DNA from: Desulfovibrio sp. MES5
Lineage (GTDB): Bacteria; Desulfobacterota; Desulfovibrionia; Desulfovibrionales; Desulfovibrionaceae
NCBI RefSeq assembly: GCF_002237645.1
Contig: NZ_MJUZ01000003.1
Span: forward strand, 1-64,000
Direction of reading: 5' to 3'
Length of the DNA: 64,000 nt
Shown here: positions 48,241 to 55,947 of the stretch, piece after piece
How the letters are laid out: each line of letters opens with the position of its first letter
How positions within the stretch are numbered: position 1 is the stretch's first letter
Notes under the pieces: model-generated
Database searches by the model: none
What the model saw: only the letters and a program-made list of their open reading frames with translations
What the model was told of the DNA's origin: nothing
Program-made: the position numbers and the translations under genes

Positions 48241-50045
48241 TATATTCTCGCTGTGATTTCCGGGCCGGAGGCGAACCCCGTTTCCCGCGTCTCAGGGGCT
48301 TGCCGCCGCGCGCCCAGTTTGGCGTTTTCGATGTACAGATTGGCTATGGTGACTGTGCGCGGCTCCATAATCAGGTGGAAGGGCACGGCAACGCCGGAAA
48401 ATTCGCGCAGAGCCGCGATAAGTCTGGCGGCCATGATGGAGCTTCCGCCGGCTTCGAGAAAGGAGTCTTCGGAAGAAAAGGAACCGTCCGCAAGCACGGT
48501 GCGAAAAATGTCGAGCACGGCATCGTCAGATACGGCCTGCCTCTTGTGGGGGGCCGGGAGCCGTGAGGTGTCGATTTTTCCGCTGGAACGCAGGGGCAGT
48601 TCGTCCAGCAGCAGGATGTGCCGGGGAACCATATGTTCGGGAACCTGCGAAACCAGAAAGTCCCTCAGGCGTGAGATAAGGATGTCGCCGGCGCCTGCTG
48701 TTCCGCGCTCGGGCACGATGTAGGCCGCCAGTTCCGGGTGCGGGTCCTTGACAACGCCCACATGTACGGCATGAACTTCTGGAAATCGCAGAATGGCGGC
48801 GCTGACTTCACCGGGTTCAACGCGGCACCCGGATATTTTTATCTGGTCGTCATTGCGGCCGAGGACAGTCAGCACCCCGGCCTCGTCCAGTACCGCCCTG
48901 TCTCCGGTACGGTAAAGGCGCTCGCCGGTATCCGGCCGGCAGGCAAACGCCAGTGCGCTGTCTGCCGTGCCCTGAACATAGCCAAGTCCAACGCATGTTC
49001 CGCAGATGAAGAGCTCGCCTTCCTCTCCGGCGGGCAGGCTGCGCCCCTCGTCGTCCATAATCAGAAAACTCGTGTCGCCCAGAGGGCGGCCAGCCGGGAT
49101 GCGCGTGGCGCTCAAAGACGCTTCCGTGATGGTTTCCGTCGCCACCATTACGCTGCACTCTGTCGGGCCGTAGCAGTTGTGAAGCGCCAGGCCGGGGCAT
49201 GCCTCACGCACCCGGCGGATGGTTTCTCTGTTGGGCATTTCGCCACCGAAACACAATGATTTGACTCGCCGGAAGGTCAGTGGATTTTGCGCGCTGACCA
49301 CGTTGAAAACGCTGGTTGGCAAAAGCAGCAGTTCCACGCCGTGCATGAGAAGGTGTTTTTCAAGCAGTGAACTGTCGAGCATGCTCTGCGTGTCGGTGAT
49401 TACCAGGGAGCAGCCGTTGAGCAGCCCTCCCCAGACCTCCATGATGGACATGTCAAAAGTCATTGAAGCGCCATGCGTCATAACCCGCCCCGGCCGATAG
49501 CCGATGCCCTCCACATCGCTGAATATGGCGTGTATGCCCGCGTGTGAGATGAGCGCACCCTTGGGTTCGCCTGTGGAGCCCGAGGTATGCATAATGTAGA
49601 GGGCAGTGCCCGCGCCGGGATGCGGCAGGGGATCGCCATGCGGTTTTTTGTCAAAAAATGCGCCGGGCTCGCACTGCCAAAGAGAGGTTGCCCAATCGCG
49701 CCCCTTCAGGTCTTCGGGATTGGCGAACAGACCTGTGATGCCGCAACGGGCAATGATGCGCTCAATGCGGGCGTCCGGCCAGTCAAGCCCCAGAGGAACG
49801 TAGGCGATTCCCGCCTTGGCCGCTGCAACCACAGCCAGTACGCTGTCCGCCGAGCGTTCAAGGTACAGGCCTATTACGGGGTTGCCATGACGTACAAGCT
49901 CCTGGGACAGAGCATTGGCGGCCTGATACAGTTGGGCGTAGCTCAGCGTATGCTGGCCGTCCATAACGGCGGGAGTGGCGCTGTATTCCGAAACAATGCG
50001 ATCCAGTCGCCGCAACAGAGGTGAAAAGGCTGGCTGATGACTCAA
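48240..50045 (-). CDS. NRPS loading module: A-PCP
   Basis: A 601-residue A-PCP didomain with no condensation domain, as expected for the first module. It has IMHTSGSTGEPKG, NCYGPTE, RLYRTGDRA, GRNDDQIKI, SSGKIDTSRL and a PCP with EAGGSSIMA. By eye the pocket is D-M-M-L-C-G-C-V-M-K; Asp235 is kept, so an alpha-amino acid is likelier than an aryl acid, but I cannot name it. The frame begins with TTG at 50045 behind TGAGGTGCACC; the next ATG is too far into the A domain, so TTG is the best start. 93 bases separate it from the PPTase gene. Confidence 0.9.
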   Translation of the reverse strand: MSHQPAFSPLLRRLDRIVSEYSATPAVMDGQHTLSYAQLYQAANALSQELVRHGNPVIGLYLERSADSVLAVVAAAKAGIAYVPLGLDWPDARIERIIARCGITGLFANPEDLKGRDWATSLWQCEPGAFFDKKPHGDPLPHPGAGTALYIMHTSGSTGEPKGALISHAGIHAIFSDVEGIGYRPGRVMTHGASMTFDMSIMEVWGGLLNGCSLVITDTQSMLDSSLLEKHLLMHGVELLLLPTSVFNVVSAQNPLTFRRVKSLCFGGEMPNRETIRRVREACPGLALHNCYGPTECSVMVATETITEASLSATRIPAGRPLGDTSFLIMDDEGRSLPAGEEGELFICGTCVGLGYVQGTADSALAFACRPDTGERLYRTGDRAVLDEAGVLTVLGRNDDQIKISGCRVEPGEVSAAILRFPEVHAVHVGVVKDPHPELAAYIVPERGTAGAGDILISRLRDFLVSQVPEHMVPRHILLLDELPLRSSGKIDTSRLPAPHKRQAVSDDAVLDIFRTVLADGSFSSEDSFLEAGGSSIMAARLIAALREFSGVAVPFHLIMEPRTVTIANLYIENAKLGARRQAPETRETGFASGPEITARI

Positions 50046-50138
50046 GGTGCACCTCAGAAAGGTTTGAAATCATTGGAAGGCGCTACGCAAATTTGTGCAG
50101 CAAGCGGTGCAGCGCGTAGCTCTCCTTCAAAGCGTGGA

Positions 50139-50903
50139 CTATGTTGCTCCAAGGCGCTCAAGGCGGACGCTTGTCGCCTCACAGGCAGATGCCCGCCTTG
50201 TCAGGCAACAGCCAGCCAGAACATAGCCAGCCGTTACATCCGCAGTGGTCGCGAGGCATGCAAAAAGCCTTCGCCCGTTAAGGAGTACGGCCTGAAGACC
50301 CGGCTGAATGCGCAGTGCGGGAAACCCTCTTGGCATTCCGCAACCGATGGCCTTGCAGACGGCTTCTTTCATGGTCCAGTATTGCAAAAAAAGCGTGCCG
50401 GGCTTGTTGCTTTCGTGGATGGCAGCGCGCTCTTCGGCGTGTAAAGCGTGTTCCGAAATTTCGTCATATGCGGGCGGCGTTTCTGCGCGTTCGATATCAA
50501 CGCCGCACCGACCGGCGGAGCAGGTGAGCACGGCTATGAACGGCCATGCGTGTGACAGGTTGAACCATAGGGTCCGATAACGCCCTGTCAGATATGGTTT
50601 CCCGCAACGCCCCGCGCAAAACGTCCATGCCGCCGGTTTGATTTCAGGATGATTCATACTGAGTTCGTGACGCAGCAGTGCGTGGGCATGAGCATAAAGC
50701 AGACTGTCACGGGCGAAACGAAAACGCAGAGCCTTCTGCTGCTCTTCCGCGCTGAGGAAAGAGTTCGCCTGACGGAAGGCGTGCGCAATCCGGGTGTTGC
50801 GGTGTACGCGCCCTATATTTTTTTTCAGGTCTGCATGGGGGGTGTCAGTGGATACTCCCAGGGCTTCGTATACATTTGCGACAACGATATTCACGGGCGG
50901 CAC
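50139..50903 (-). CDS. Sfp-type 4'-phosphopantetheinyl transferase
   Basis: A 254-residue PPTase that would convert the apo PCP and ACP domains of this cluster to active holo forms. The three family motifs are in place: GKPYL (about 101) with FNLSHAWPF, the Mg-binding GVDIE (134-138), and WTMKEAVCK (176-184). The start is GTG, overlapping the last base of the panD stop; a second in-frame GTG lies three codons on. The panD-PPTase pair leads the operon. Confidence 0.92.
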   Translation of the reverse strand: MPPVNIVVANVYEALGVSTDTPHADLKKNIGRVHRNTRIAHAFRQANSFLSAEEQQKALRFRFARDSLLYAHAHALLRHELSMNHPEIKPAAWTFCAGRCGKPYLTGRYRTLWFNLSHAWPFIAVLTCSAGRCGVDIERAETPPAYDEISEHALHAEERAAIHESNKPGTLFLQYWTMKEAVCKAIGCGMPRGFPALRIQPGLQAVLLNGRRLFACLATTADVTAGYVLAGCCLTRRASACEATSVRLERLGAT

Positions 50904-51319
50904 TATGAAACGCTGTCTATCCTGAAATCGTATTCAAATGCTTTTGATTTGAATACATTGTACTGAAAATGTTCAACAATATTATTTTCTTGGTCGAATG
51001 TAAGAACATTGGGCCTGACGGTGTAGAGATCGTCAGGATTCTGAACCTGCATGGAGGCGCAGATGATTACGGCATCGCCCTTCTGGCAGGTGCGGGCTGC
51101 CGCGCCGTTAAGGACGCAGCAGCGTGATCCGGGTTCACCGTAAATGACGTAGGTTGAAATGCGCTGGCCGCTGTTTTTATTCCATATATAAACGAATTCC
51201 ATTGGATACATGCCAGCTTGGCGGCATATGAGTGGATCAAGGGTTATTGATCCATGATATTCAAGGTCACAACCCGTTACATGAAGGCCGTGCAGCTTTG
51301 ATCTTACAATTTCAATCAT
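50903..51319 (-). CDS. panD: Aspartate 1-decarboxylase
   Basis: A 138-residue pyruvoyl-enzyme precursor that makes beta-alanine and CO2 from aspartate. It has KLHG with Lys8, the self-cleavage site Tyr21-His-Gly23|Ser24 (the Ser becomes the pyruvoyl group), [12 protein letters not shown] and LNGAAA, all standard PanD features. PanD normally feeds pantothenate synthesis, but here it heads an NRPS operon, with one base of overlap to the PPTase gene. Two A domains have beta-alanine-like pockets, so its role is probably precursor supply. The C-terminal ~20 residues are unlike Escherichia PanD. Confidence 0.92.
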   Translation of the reverse strand: MIEIVRSKLHGLHVTGCDLEYHGSITLDPLICRQAGMYPMEFVYIWNKNSGQRISTYVIYGEPGSRCCVLNGAAARTCQKGDAVIICASMQVQNPDDLYTVRPNVLTFDQENNIVEHFQYNVFKSKAFEYDFRIDSVS

Positions 51320-51430
51320 GTTACAACCCGACTTTACAGTGGTTTTAAAATGTATGCATGAAAAGCATGATGATAAAAATACACGAGGCCGCAGGACTTG
51401 GCTGCCCGAAGGAGGATTTTTTATATCCCA

Positions 51431-51450
51431 AATTAAAAATGAATTTCATT
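51431..51450. promoter_or_regulatory. Candidate Fur box at the head of the biosynthetic operon
   Basis: AATTAAAAATGAATTTCATT matches TGAAAATnATTTTCA at 13 of 15 positions by eye and lies about 112-131 bases before the panD start, in the only sizeable non-coding stretch upstream of the 31-kb operon. Confidence 0.6.
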
Positions 51451-51521
51451 GTCTATTGTGTTATTTATGCCAACAGCCTGTATTTATTATTTCAGGTTGT
51501 TGGCCCTACCGTGCAAACTGC

Positions 51522-51644
51522 CAGAGGCTGGCATCCTGGGTAGCCGCGACCAACGTGTCTCTGATGCAGGCTGTGGAAAGAGGCCACTTTAGAAATGATC
51601 TTTATTGCCGTCTTTCCGTCAACCACGTCCATGTGTTGGGTATA
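51522..51644 (+). pseudogene. Fragment of a sigma-54-dependent activator AAA+ domain
   Basis: About 40 codons read 'VAATNVSLMQAVERGHFRND' and continue LYCRLSVNHVHV, which is the sensor-I region of NtrC-type activators (compare VIAATNEDL...FREDLYYRLNV in the intact regulator at the right of this window). Nothing on either side completes the gene: metallophore promoter DNA lies to the left, and a formate dehydrogenase fragment follows. It is a relic. Confidence 0.7.
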
Positions 51645-51654
51645 TTGCGGATGC

Positions 51655-52511
51655 TTTGACGAGAAGGCGGGAAACCTTGCCAAGCGTCGGGATCTTACCC
51701 AGACCTCGCGTCAGGCGAAGATTGGCCTCTTCCCTGGTTTCTCGTGGGCATGGCCGTTGAACCGCCGTATTCTTTATAACCGCGCCAGCGTGGACAAGAA
51801 CGGCAAACCATATAACCCGGACCGCGTTGTCATAGCGTGGGAAGATGGAAAGTGGGTCGGCGATGTGGCGGACGGCGGCAACCCGCCATGGCTCAAAAGG
51901 GCGGAGTATATCCTTTTATCATGACAACCGAAGGGTTCTCGCAGTTCTACGGTCCAGGGCGAGAGGACGGCCCGCTGCCCGAGCATTATGAACCGGCGGA
52001 AACGCCGTTGACGCAAAATCCCTTTTCGAACCAGATGCATAATCCCTGCATGAAGGTTATCGAAAGTGATATGGATGCCCTGGCCAAGCATGGAGATCCG
52101 AGATTTCCTATTGTTTTGACGACTTACAGCCTTACTGAACACTGGTGCTCTGGTTCTGAAACGCGCAACGCGCCTCCTCTGCTTGAAGCAGAACCACAAC
52201 AGTATATTGAGATAAGCCATGATCTTGCCAAAGAAAAAGGCATCAACAACGGCGATGTGGTAATTGTGGAAAGTCTGCGAGGTAAAACAGAGGCCGTTGC
52301 CATGGTCACAGTGCGCATACGTCCGTTCATGGTCATGGGCAAAAAATTGCATCTGGTTGGCATGCCTTTCTGTTTCGGATGGTCAAAGCCCAAGTGTGGG
52401 GACTCAACCAACAGGGTGACTTTGTCCATTGGTGACCCCAATACGACTATCCCCGAGTATAAAGCTTGCTTGGTGAATGTTTACAAGGCTGAAAAGGTAA
52501 CAGAACTGTAG
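51655..52511 (+). pseudogene. Formate dehydrogenase alpha subunit, C-terminal fragment with frameshift
   Basis: The sequence encodes the last ~285 residues of a molybdopterin formate dehydrogenase large subunit: 'FSWAWPLNRRILYNRAS', 'GKWVGDVADGG', then after a one-base deletion at about 51887 'MAQKGGVYPFIMTTEG' and on to the normal C-terminus (MoCo-dinucleotide-binding domain, 'TYSLTEHWCSGSETRN', 'CGDSTNRVTLSIGDPN'). The first ~700 residues, with the Fe-S and active-site selenocysteine/cysteine, are missing. Family members in Desulfovibrio are periplasmic. It is followed 16 bases later by the beta-subunit gene. Confidence 0.85.
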
Positions 52512-52527
52512 AAAAGCAGAGGAAAAC

Positions 52528-53247
52528 ATGCCAAAAGCCATTCTTGTAGATACCTCCCGTTGCACAGCCTGCCGTGGATGTCAGGTTGGCTGTAAGGAGT
52601 GGAAGTCTCTGCCCGCTAATAATACAAAGCAGTGGGGAAGCCATCAGAATCCACCAGACCTCAACGCCTATAATTTTAAACTCGTGCGCTTCAGCGAGCA
52701 TTTGATTGATGGCGATGTACGATGGTATTTTTTTCCAGACCAATGCCGTCACTGTGACTACCCCCCCTGCATGGCCACTGCCGAACTGGAAGGCTCCATT
52801 ATTCAGGATGAATCCACAGGAGCAGTCATCTTTACGGAAAAGACAAAGGGGGAGGATTTTGAAGCTATTCGTGAAGCCTGCCCCTACAATATTCCTCGCA
52901 AGGATGAAAAGACGGGCCAGATTGTCAAATGTGATATGTGCATAGACCGCATCCAGGCCGGTATGCAGCCTATGTGCGTCAAAAGCTGTGCCATGGGGGC
53001 CATGCAGTTTGGCGACCGGGCGAGTATACTGAAAAAGGCTGAGCAACGTCTTGCGGAAGTGAAAAAGGAATTTCCCAAGGCGCAACTTTTGGACAGCAGC
53101 TCTGTAAATGTGGTTTTTCTCGTGATGGATGATCCGGCCCTGTATCACGAATTTGCCATTGCCAGCGCCCCGGAACCCAAAACTCGTCATCAATGGTTGG
53201 CCCGGCTTGTACAACCTTTTAATGCCGTTAAAGTCAAAAATATATAG
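52528..53247 (+). CDS. fdhB: Formate dehydrogenase beta subunit, 4Fe-4S protein
   Basis: A 239-residue electron-transfer subunit. It has four cysteine clusters typical of FdnH/FdhB: CTACRGCQVGC near the start, CRHCDYPPC (about 72), CPYNIP (about 117) and CDMCIDRIQ...CVKSC (about 136-155). It would carry electrons from formate to cytochromes. The ribosome-binding site GAGGAAAAC is good and the frame is intact, but its partner gene upstream is a fragment, so it may be a stranded gene without its own promoter. Confidence 0.9.
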   Translation: MPKAILVDTSRCTACRGCQVGCKEWKSLPANNTKQWGSHQNPPDLNAYNFKLVRFSEHLIDGDVRWYFFPDQCRHCDYPPCMATAELEGSIIQDESTGAVIFTEKTKGEDFEAIREACPYNIPRKDEKTGQIVKCDMCIDRIQAGMQPMCVKSCAMGAMQFGDRASILKKAEQRLAEVKKEFPKAQLLDSSSVNVVFLVMDDPALYHEFAIASAPEPKTRHQWLARLVQPFNAVKVKNI

Positions 53248-53270
53248 CACAATGCAGCCGCTTACAGGCG

Positions 53271-53304
53271 AAAGGCCTCAATGCTGAAAAGCATTGAGGC
53301 CTTT
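53271..53304 (+). terminator. Terminator after fdhB
   Basis: A perfect 15-bp stem (AAAGGCCTCAATGCT / AGCATTGAGGCCTTT) with a GAAA tetraloop, ending in T's, 23 bases after the fdhB stop. Confidence 0.9.
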
Positions 53305-53390
53305 AATTATGGCTTTAGCCAGTTGAGCGCGCCAGCGCGCGAAACAGAGAACCTCCCGCTATGCGGGTGGGGACAAAGCGTTATACACAC

Positions 53391-53456
53391 AAAAACACCC
53401 TTCCTGTACGATGAAGTTGTTCAAGCCCATCGTAATTTTTAAAGAAGGGTGTTTTT
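53391..53456. repeat. IS200 left-end stem-loop
   Basis: Arms AAAAACACCCTTC and GAAGGGTGTTTTT are perfectly complementary and enclose a second stem (TACGATG / CATCGTA). IS200 is known to carry such a terminator-like structure at its left end, which blocks outside transcription and folds over the transposase start (ATG at 53460). Confidence 0.75.
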
Positions 53457-53459
53457 GTT

Positions 53460-53855
53460 ATGGGAACCAAGACCCAAAGCTTAGCTCACACAAAATGGCT
53501 GTGCAAGTATCATATCGTGTTTACCCCTAAGTATCGAAGAAAAATAATATTCGCACAACTGCGCGATAGTATAAAATAAATCATGCAGAGTCTTTGTAAG
53601 TACAAAGGGGTAGAGATTTTAAAAGGGCACTTGATGCCAGACCATATACACATGCTGGTGAGTATCCCGCCAAAGATCAGCGTATCGAGTTTTATGGGGT
53701 ATTTGAAAGGCAAAAGCTCACTGATGATCTTTGATAAACACGCAAACCTTAAGTACAAGTTCGGCAACAGAAAGTTTTGGGGCGAAGGATATTGGAAGCA
53801 CTATCAGCACATCATGAACAAGCAGAAAAAAGCTGCTATGCAAGCTCTGCTGTAA
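53460..53855 (+). pseudogene. tnpA: IS200-family transposase TnpA with an in-frame stop
   Basis: The frame reads 'MGTKTQSLAHTKWLCKYHIV', continues through 39 codons, meets TAA at 53577-53579, and resumes in the same frame with IMQSLCKYKGVEI, the HUH motif MPDHIHML and 'SVSSFMGYLKGKSSLMIFDK'. The C-terminal ~20 residues (after FWGEGYW) do not match the family, so the catalytic-tyrosine helix is probably lost too. A transposase of this family normally has 130-150 residues. It is inactive. Confidence 0.85.
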
Positions 53856-53921
53856 GTATCCCGTAAAATAGTACGCCCCTAAACTGGAGATTTCTGCTAG
53901 ACCCGTCCTACGGAGGCGAGC

Positions 53922-54188
53922 ATGAAGAAATCTCGGTTTTCAGAGCACCAGATTATCAAGATCCTCAAAGAGGTTGAGGCTGGCCGCACGGCCAAGGAAG
54001 TTTGCCGTGAATACGGCTTCAGCAACGCCACGTATTACTCCTGGAAGAGTATATTCGGCGGCTTGGAAGCTTCTGACCTCAGACGGATGCGTGAACTTGA
54101 GTACGAAAACGCCCGGCTCAAGCAGATGTTCGCTGATTTGAGTTTGGAAAACAGGGCCTTGAAGGACGTTATCGAAAAAAAGCTCTGA
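53922..54188 (+). CDS. IS3-family transposase OrfA
   Basis: An 88-residue helix-turn-helix protein starting MKKSRFSEHQIIKILKEVEA with a leucine-zipper-like tail (LENRALKDVIEKKL). A run of seven A's at 54175-54181, just before the stop, is the usual site of the -1 frameshift that makes the OrfAB transposase. The frame is intact. Ribosome-binding site CGGAGG. Confidence 0.88.
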   Translation: MKKSRFSEHQIIKILKEVEAGRTAKEVCREYGFSNATYYSWKSIFGGLEASDLRRMRELEYENARLKQMFADLSLENRALKDVIEKKL

Positions 54189-55027
54189 GGCCAGCCGAGA
54201 AGCGCGAATTAGTCTGCTTCCTTCACGAAGAGTATGGTTTGAGCATCACGAGGACTTGCACCGCGTTGCGGCTGAGCCGCACAGTGTTTGCCTATCAGGC
54301 CACTCCTCGGAACGATATGCCGGTGATTATGGCGCTACTTGAGCTGGTCGAAGCCTACCCTCGCTATGGGTTTCCAAAGTATTTTGCAGTATTGCGACGC
54401 AAAGGGCATAATTGGAATCATAAGCGGGTACACAGAATTTACCGTGAACTGAACTTGCATCTGCGGCGGAAGGGGAAAAGACGGTTGCCGGCCCGTAAGC
54501 CAGTATGCCTTGAGGCGCAAATTGCCACAAACTTGTGTTGGTCAGTTGATTTTATGAGCCACAGCCTGATGAGCGGGCAACGCTTTCGCACGTTCAACGT
54601 ACTCGACGACTATAGTCGAGAAGTTTTGGCGATTGGAGTCGACACAAATCTACCGACGGCGCGGATTATCCGAGTGCTTGAACGCATTGCGACTTGGCGT
54701 GGCTTCCCGGCAAAGCTGAGGATGGATAACGGTCCGGAGTTCATTTCCGTTCAGCTTGCGGGCTGGGCTGAACAACACGGAGTAGAGCTTGAGTTTATTC
54801 AACCAGGAAAACCGACACAAAACTCTTACGTAGAACGTTTCAACCGCACCTTCCGCGACGAGATATTGAGCTTTTATGTTTTCAGTAGGTTAAGCGAGGT
54901 AAGAGAGATCGTCGACAACTGAATCTTTGAGTACAACGAACAGAGGCCCCATGAATCCTTGGGCAACCTGACTCCTGCGGAATTTGCCCTCAAACATGCG
55001 GATAATTCCAGTTTAGCTTTGCACTAA
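54176..55027 (+). pseudogene. IS3-family transposase OrfB, interrupted by a nonsense codon
   Basis: Read in the -1 frame from the A-run, this is a full OrfB with the DDE residues in place (Asp in SVDFMSHS, Asp in RMDNGPEF, Glu in YVERFNRTFRDE). A TGA at 54920-54922, where the family has Trp (DNW-Y-YN), cuts the last 35 residues; the frame then continues to its natural stop (EYNEQRPHESLGNLTPAEF). One base change has therefore probably inactivated it. Confidence 0.88.
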
Positions 55028-55029
55028 GA

Positions 55030-55293
55030 TGGGGGATGTTTACAGTTTGACGTGCCGTGGAGATACGAGCCGTACCATATGCTCGGCATCAAGTCCGGCT
55101 ATCGCTCATGCCCAGTAATGATTTCCGCCACAGGGCTCAAGGCCAATCAGGCACGGGGGCAAATTGGCAAAAAATGCAGGACGCCAGCTCTTTTCAGTTT
55201 TTTGTTGAACAGTTCCTTGCCGTGTTTATCCACGCCATGCACCTGAAAAATATTCTTTGCGATATCCAATCCGACTTGACAGACTACTCCCAT
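55030..55293 (-). pseudogene. IS110-family transposase, N-terminal remnant
   Basis: From ATG at 55293 (behind GGGAGGCGGGTC) the peptide MGVVCQVGLDIAKNIFQVHG is the opening of IS110-family DEDD transposases (first catalytic Asp in GLDIAK). A frameshift lies in the T-run near 55175; in the next frame the sequence continues FFANLPPCLIGLEPCGG, then a TGA where the family has Arg (HYWAR), then RLVSPRHVK. The remainder is gone where the IS3 element starts. Confidence 0.8.
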
Positions 55294-55436
55294 GACCCGC
55301 CTCCCTGGTTTCTGGTGAACTGCAACGGTCACCTGTGGCACTTTGATGCCGTCGAGTCTATGACTCTCCGGGGGGTGGGTCTATCCCACCAAAAACGAAG
55401 TCCCGGCTAAATTGCCAGGACTTTGTCAACAGTCTG

Positions 55437-55462
55437 GAGGCCTCCGCGCATGCGGAGGCCTC
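55437..55462. terminator. Stem-loop after ridA
   Basis: A perfect 11-bp stem (GAGGCCTCCGC / GCGGAGGCCTC) with a GCAT loop, nine bases beyond the ridA stop. The T-run is on the plus-strand side (TTTT at 55463-55466), so it should end rightward transcription from the IS region and may also end the leftward ridA operon. Confidence 0.65.
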
Positions 55463-55470
55463 TTTTCACA

Positions 55471-55863
55471 TTATAAAAATGCGCTAATGGCGGCAACAGC
55501 CTCGATTTCAATTTTAGCGCCAAGGGGCAGGCTTTTTACGGCAAAACAACTGCGGGCCGGAAAGGGCTGCTTGAAATAGGTGGCGTACACTTCGTTGATC
55601 GCGGCAAAATCGTTGATATCCACAAGATATACGGTTGTTTTCAGCACCTTGTCCATGGAGGAGCCCGCGGCTTCAAGCACGGCCCTCACGTTATTGAGCG
55701 AGGCCGCCGCCTGCTCCGCCACGTCCTGGGGCATGGTCTTTGTTTCTGGAATGATGGGCAGTTGCCCCGACGTAAAAACAAACGGCCCGGCAGACAGCGC
55801 CTGCGAGTACGGGCCCACGGCGCCGGGGGCTTTATCGGTCGTTACAAGCGTGATGGAACTCAT
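55471..55863 (-). CDS. ridA: RidA-family enamine/imine deaminase
   Basis: A 130-residue YjgF/YER057c/UK114 protein. RidA hydrolyses reactive 2-aminoacrylate and imines released by PLP enzymes. The key residues are present: Arg in PARSCFAVKSLP (about 104) and Glu in IEIEAVA (about 119). It is last in a run that includes diaminopropionate ammonia-lyase, a PLP enzyme whose reaction passes through aminoacrylate, so its presence makes chemical sense. Confidence 0.93.
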   Translation of the reverse strand: MSSITLVTTDKAPGAVGPYSQALSAGPFVFTSGQLPIIPETKTMPQDVAEQAAASLNNVRAVLEAAGSSMDKVLKTTVYLVDINDFAAINEVYATYFKQPFPARSCFAVKSLPLGAKIEIEAVAAISAFL

Positions 55864-55947
55864 GGCGTCTCCTTATTTCACGCGCGGCTGCCGATGTTTT
55901 CCGAGGGACTGCAGCCGCGCCTTTCCGGTCCCTGCTTGCCGCAGGGC

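Larger units (their letters stand above)
53345..53860 (+). mobile_element. IS200/IS605-family element, decayed
   Basis: A short element with a single HUH transposase gene and the family's end structures: a small hairpin (CTCCCGC-tat-GCGGG, about 53352-53367) and the left-end stem at 53391-53456. IS200-type elements have no classical inverted repeats. The left limit is approximate and the right end was probably lost where the IS3-family element begins. The DNA is visibly richer in A/T than the metallophore genes. Confidence 0.65.
53870..55030 (+). mobile_element. IS3-family element, decayed
   Basis: Carries the overlapping orfA/orfB pair of IS3-family elements (IS407-like by the orfA sequence). 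I could not define matching terminal repeats, so limits are approximate. It has inserted against, or deleted into, the IS200 element on the left and the IS110 relic on the right. Confidence 0.7.

Noticed and set aside
19890..51319. Identification as a yersiniabactin or pyochelin cluster
   Set aside because: Cy domains, PchR-like regulator and YbtPQ-like transporters are shared, but there is no salicylate pathway, aryl ligase, thiazoline reductase or HMWP1-like module order, and beta-alanine-type modules are extra.
51655..52511. Functional formate dehydrogenase alpha gene split by programmed frameshift or selenocysteine
   Set aside because: The N-terminal two thirds are absent from the window and the shift site is not slippery; the selenocysteine position would lie in the missing part.
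53583..53855. Separate 90-codon gene within the IS200 element
   Set aside because: It is the second part of the transposase, in the same frame as the first, after a single stop codon.
55057..55410. 117-codon plus-strand frame
   Set aside because: It is antisense to the IS110-family transposase remnant, which has clear family motifs on the minus strand.
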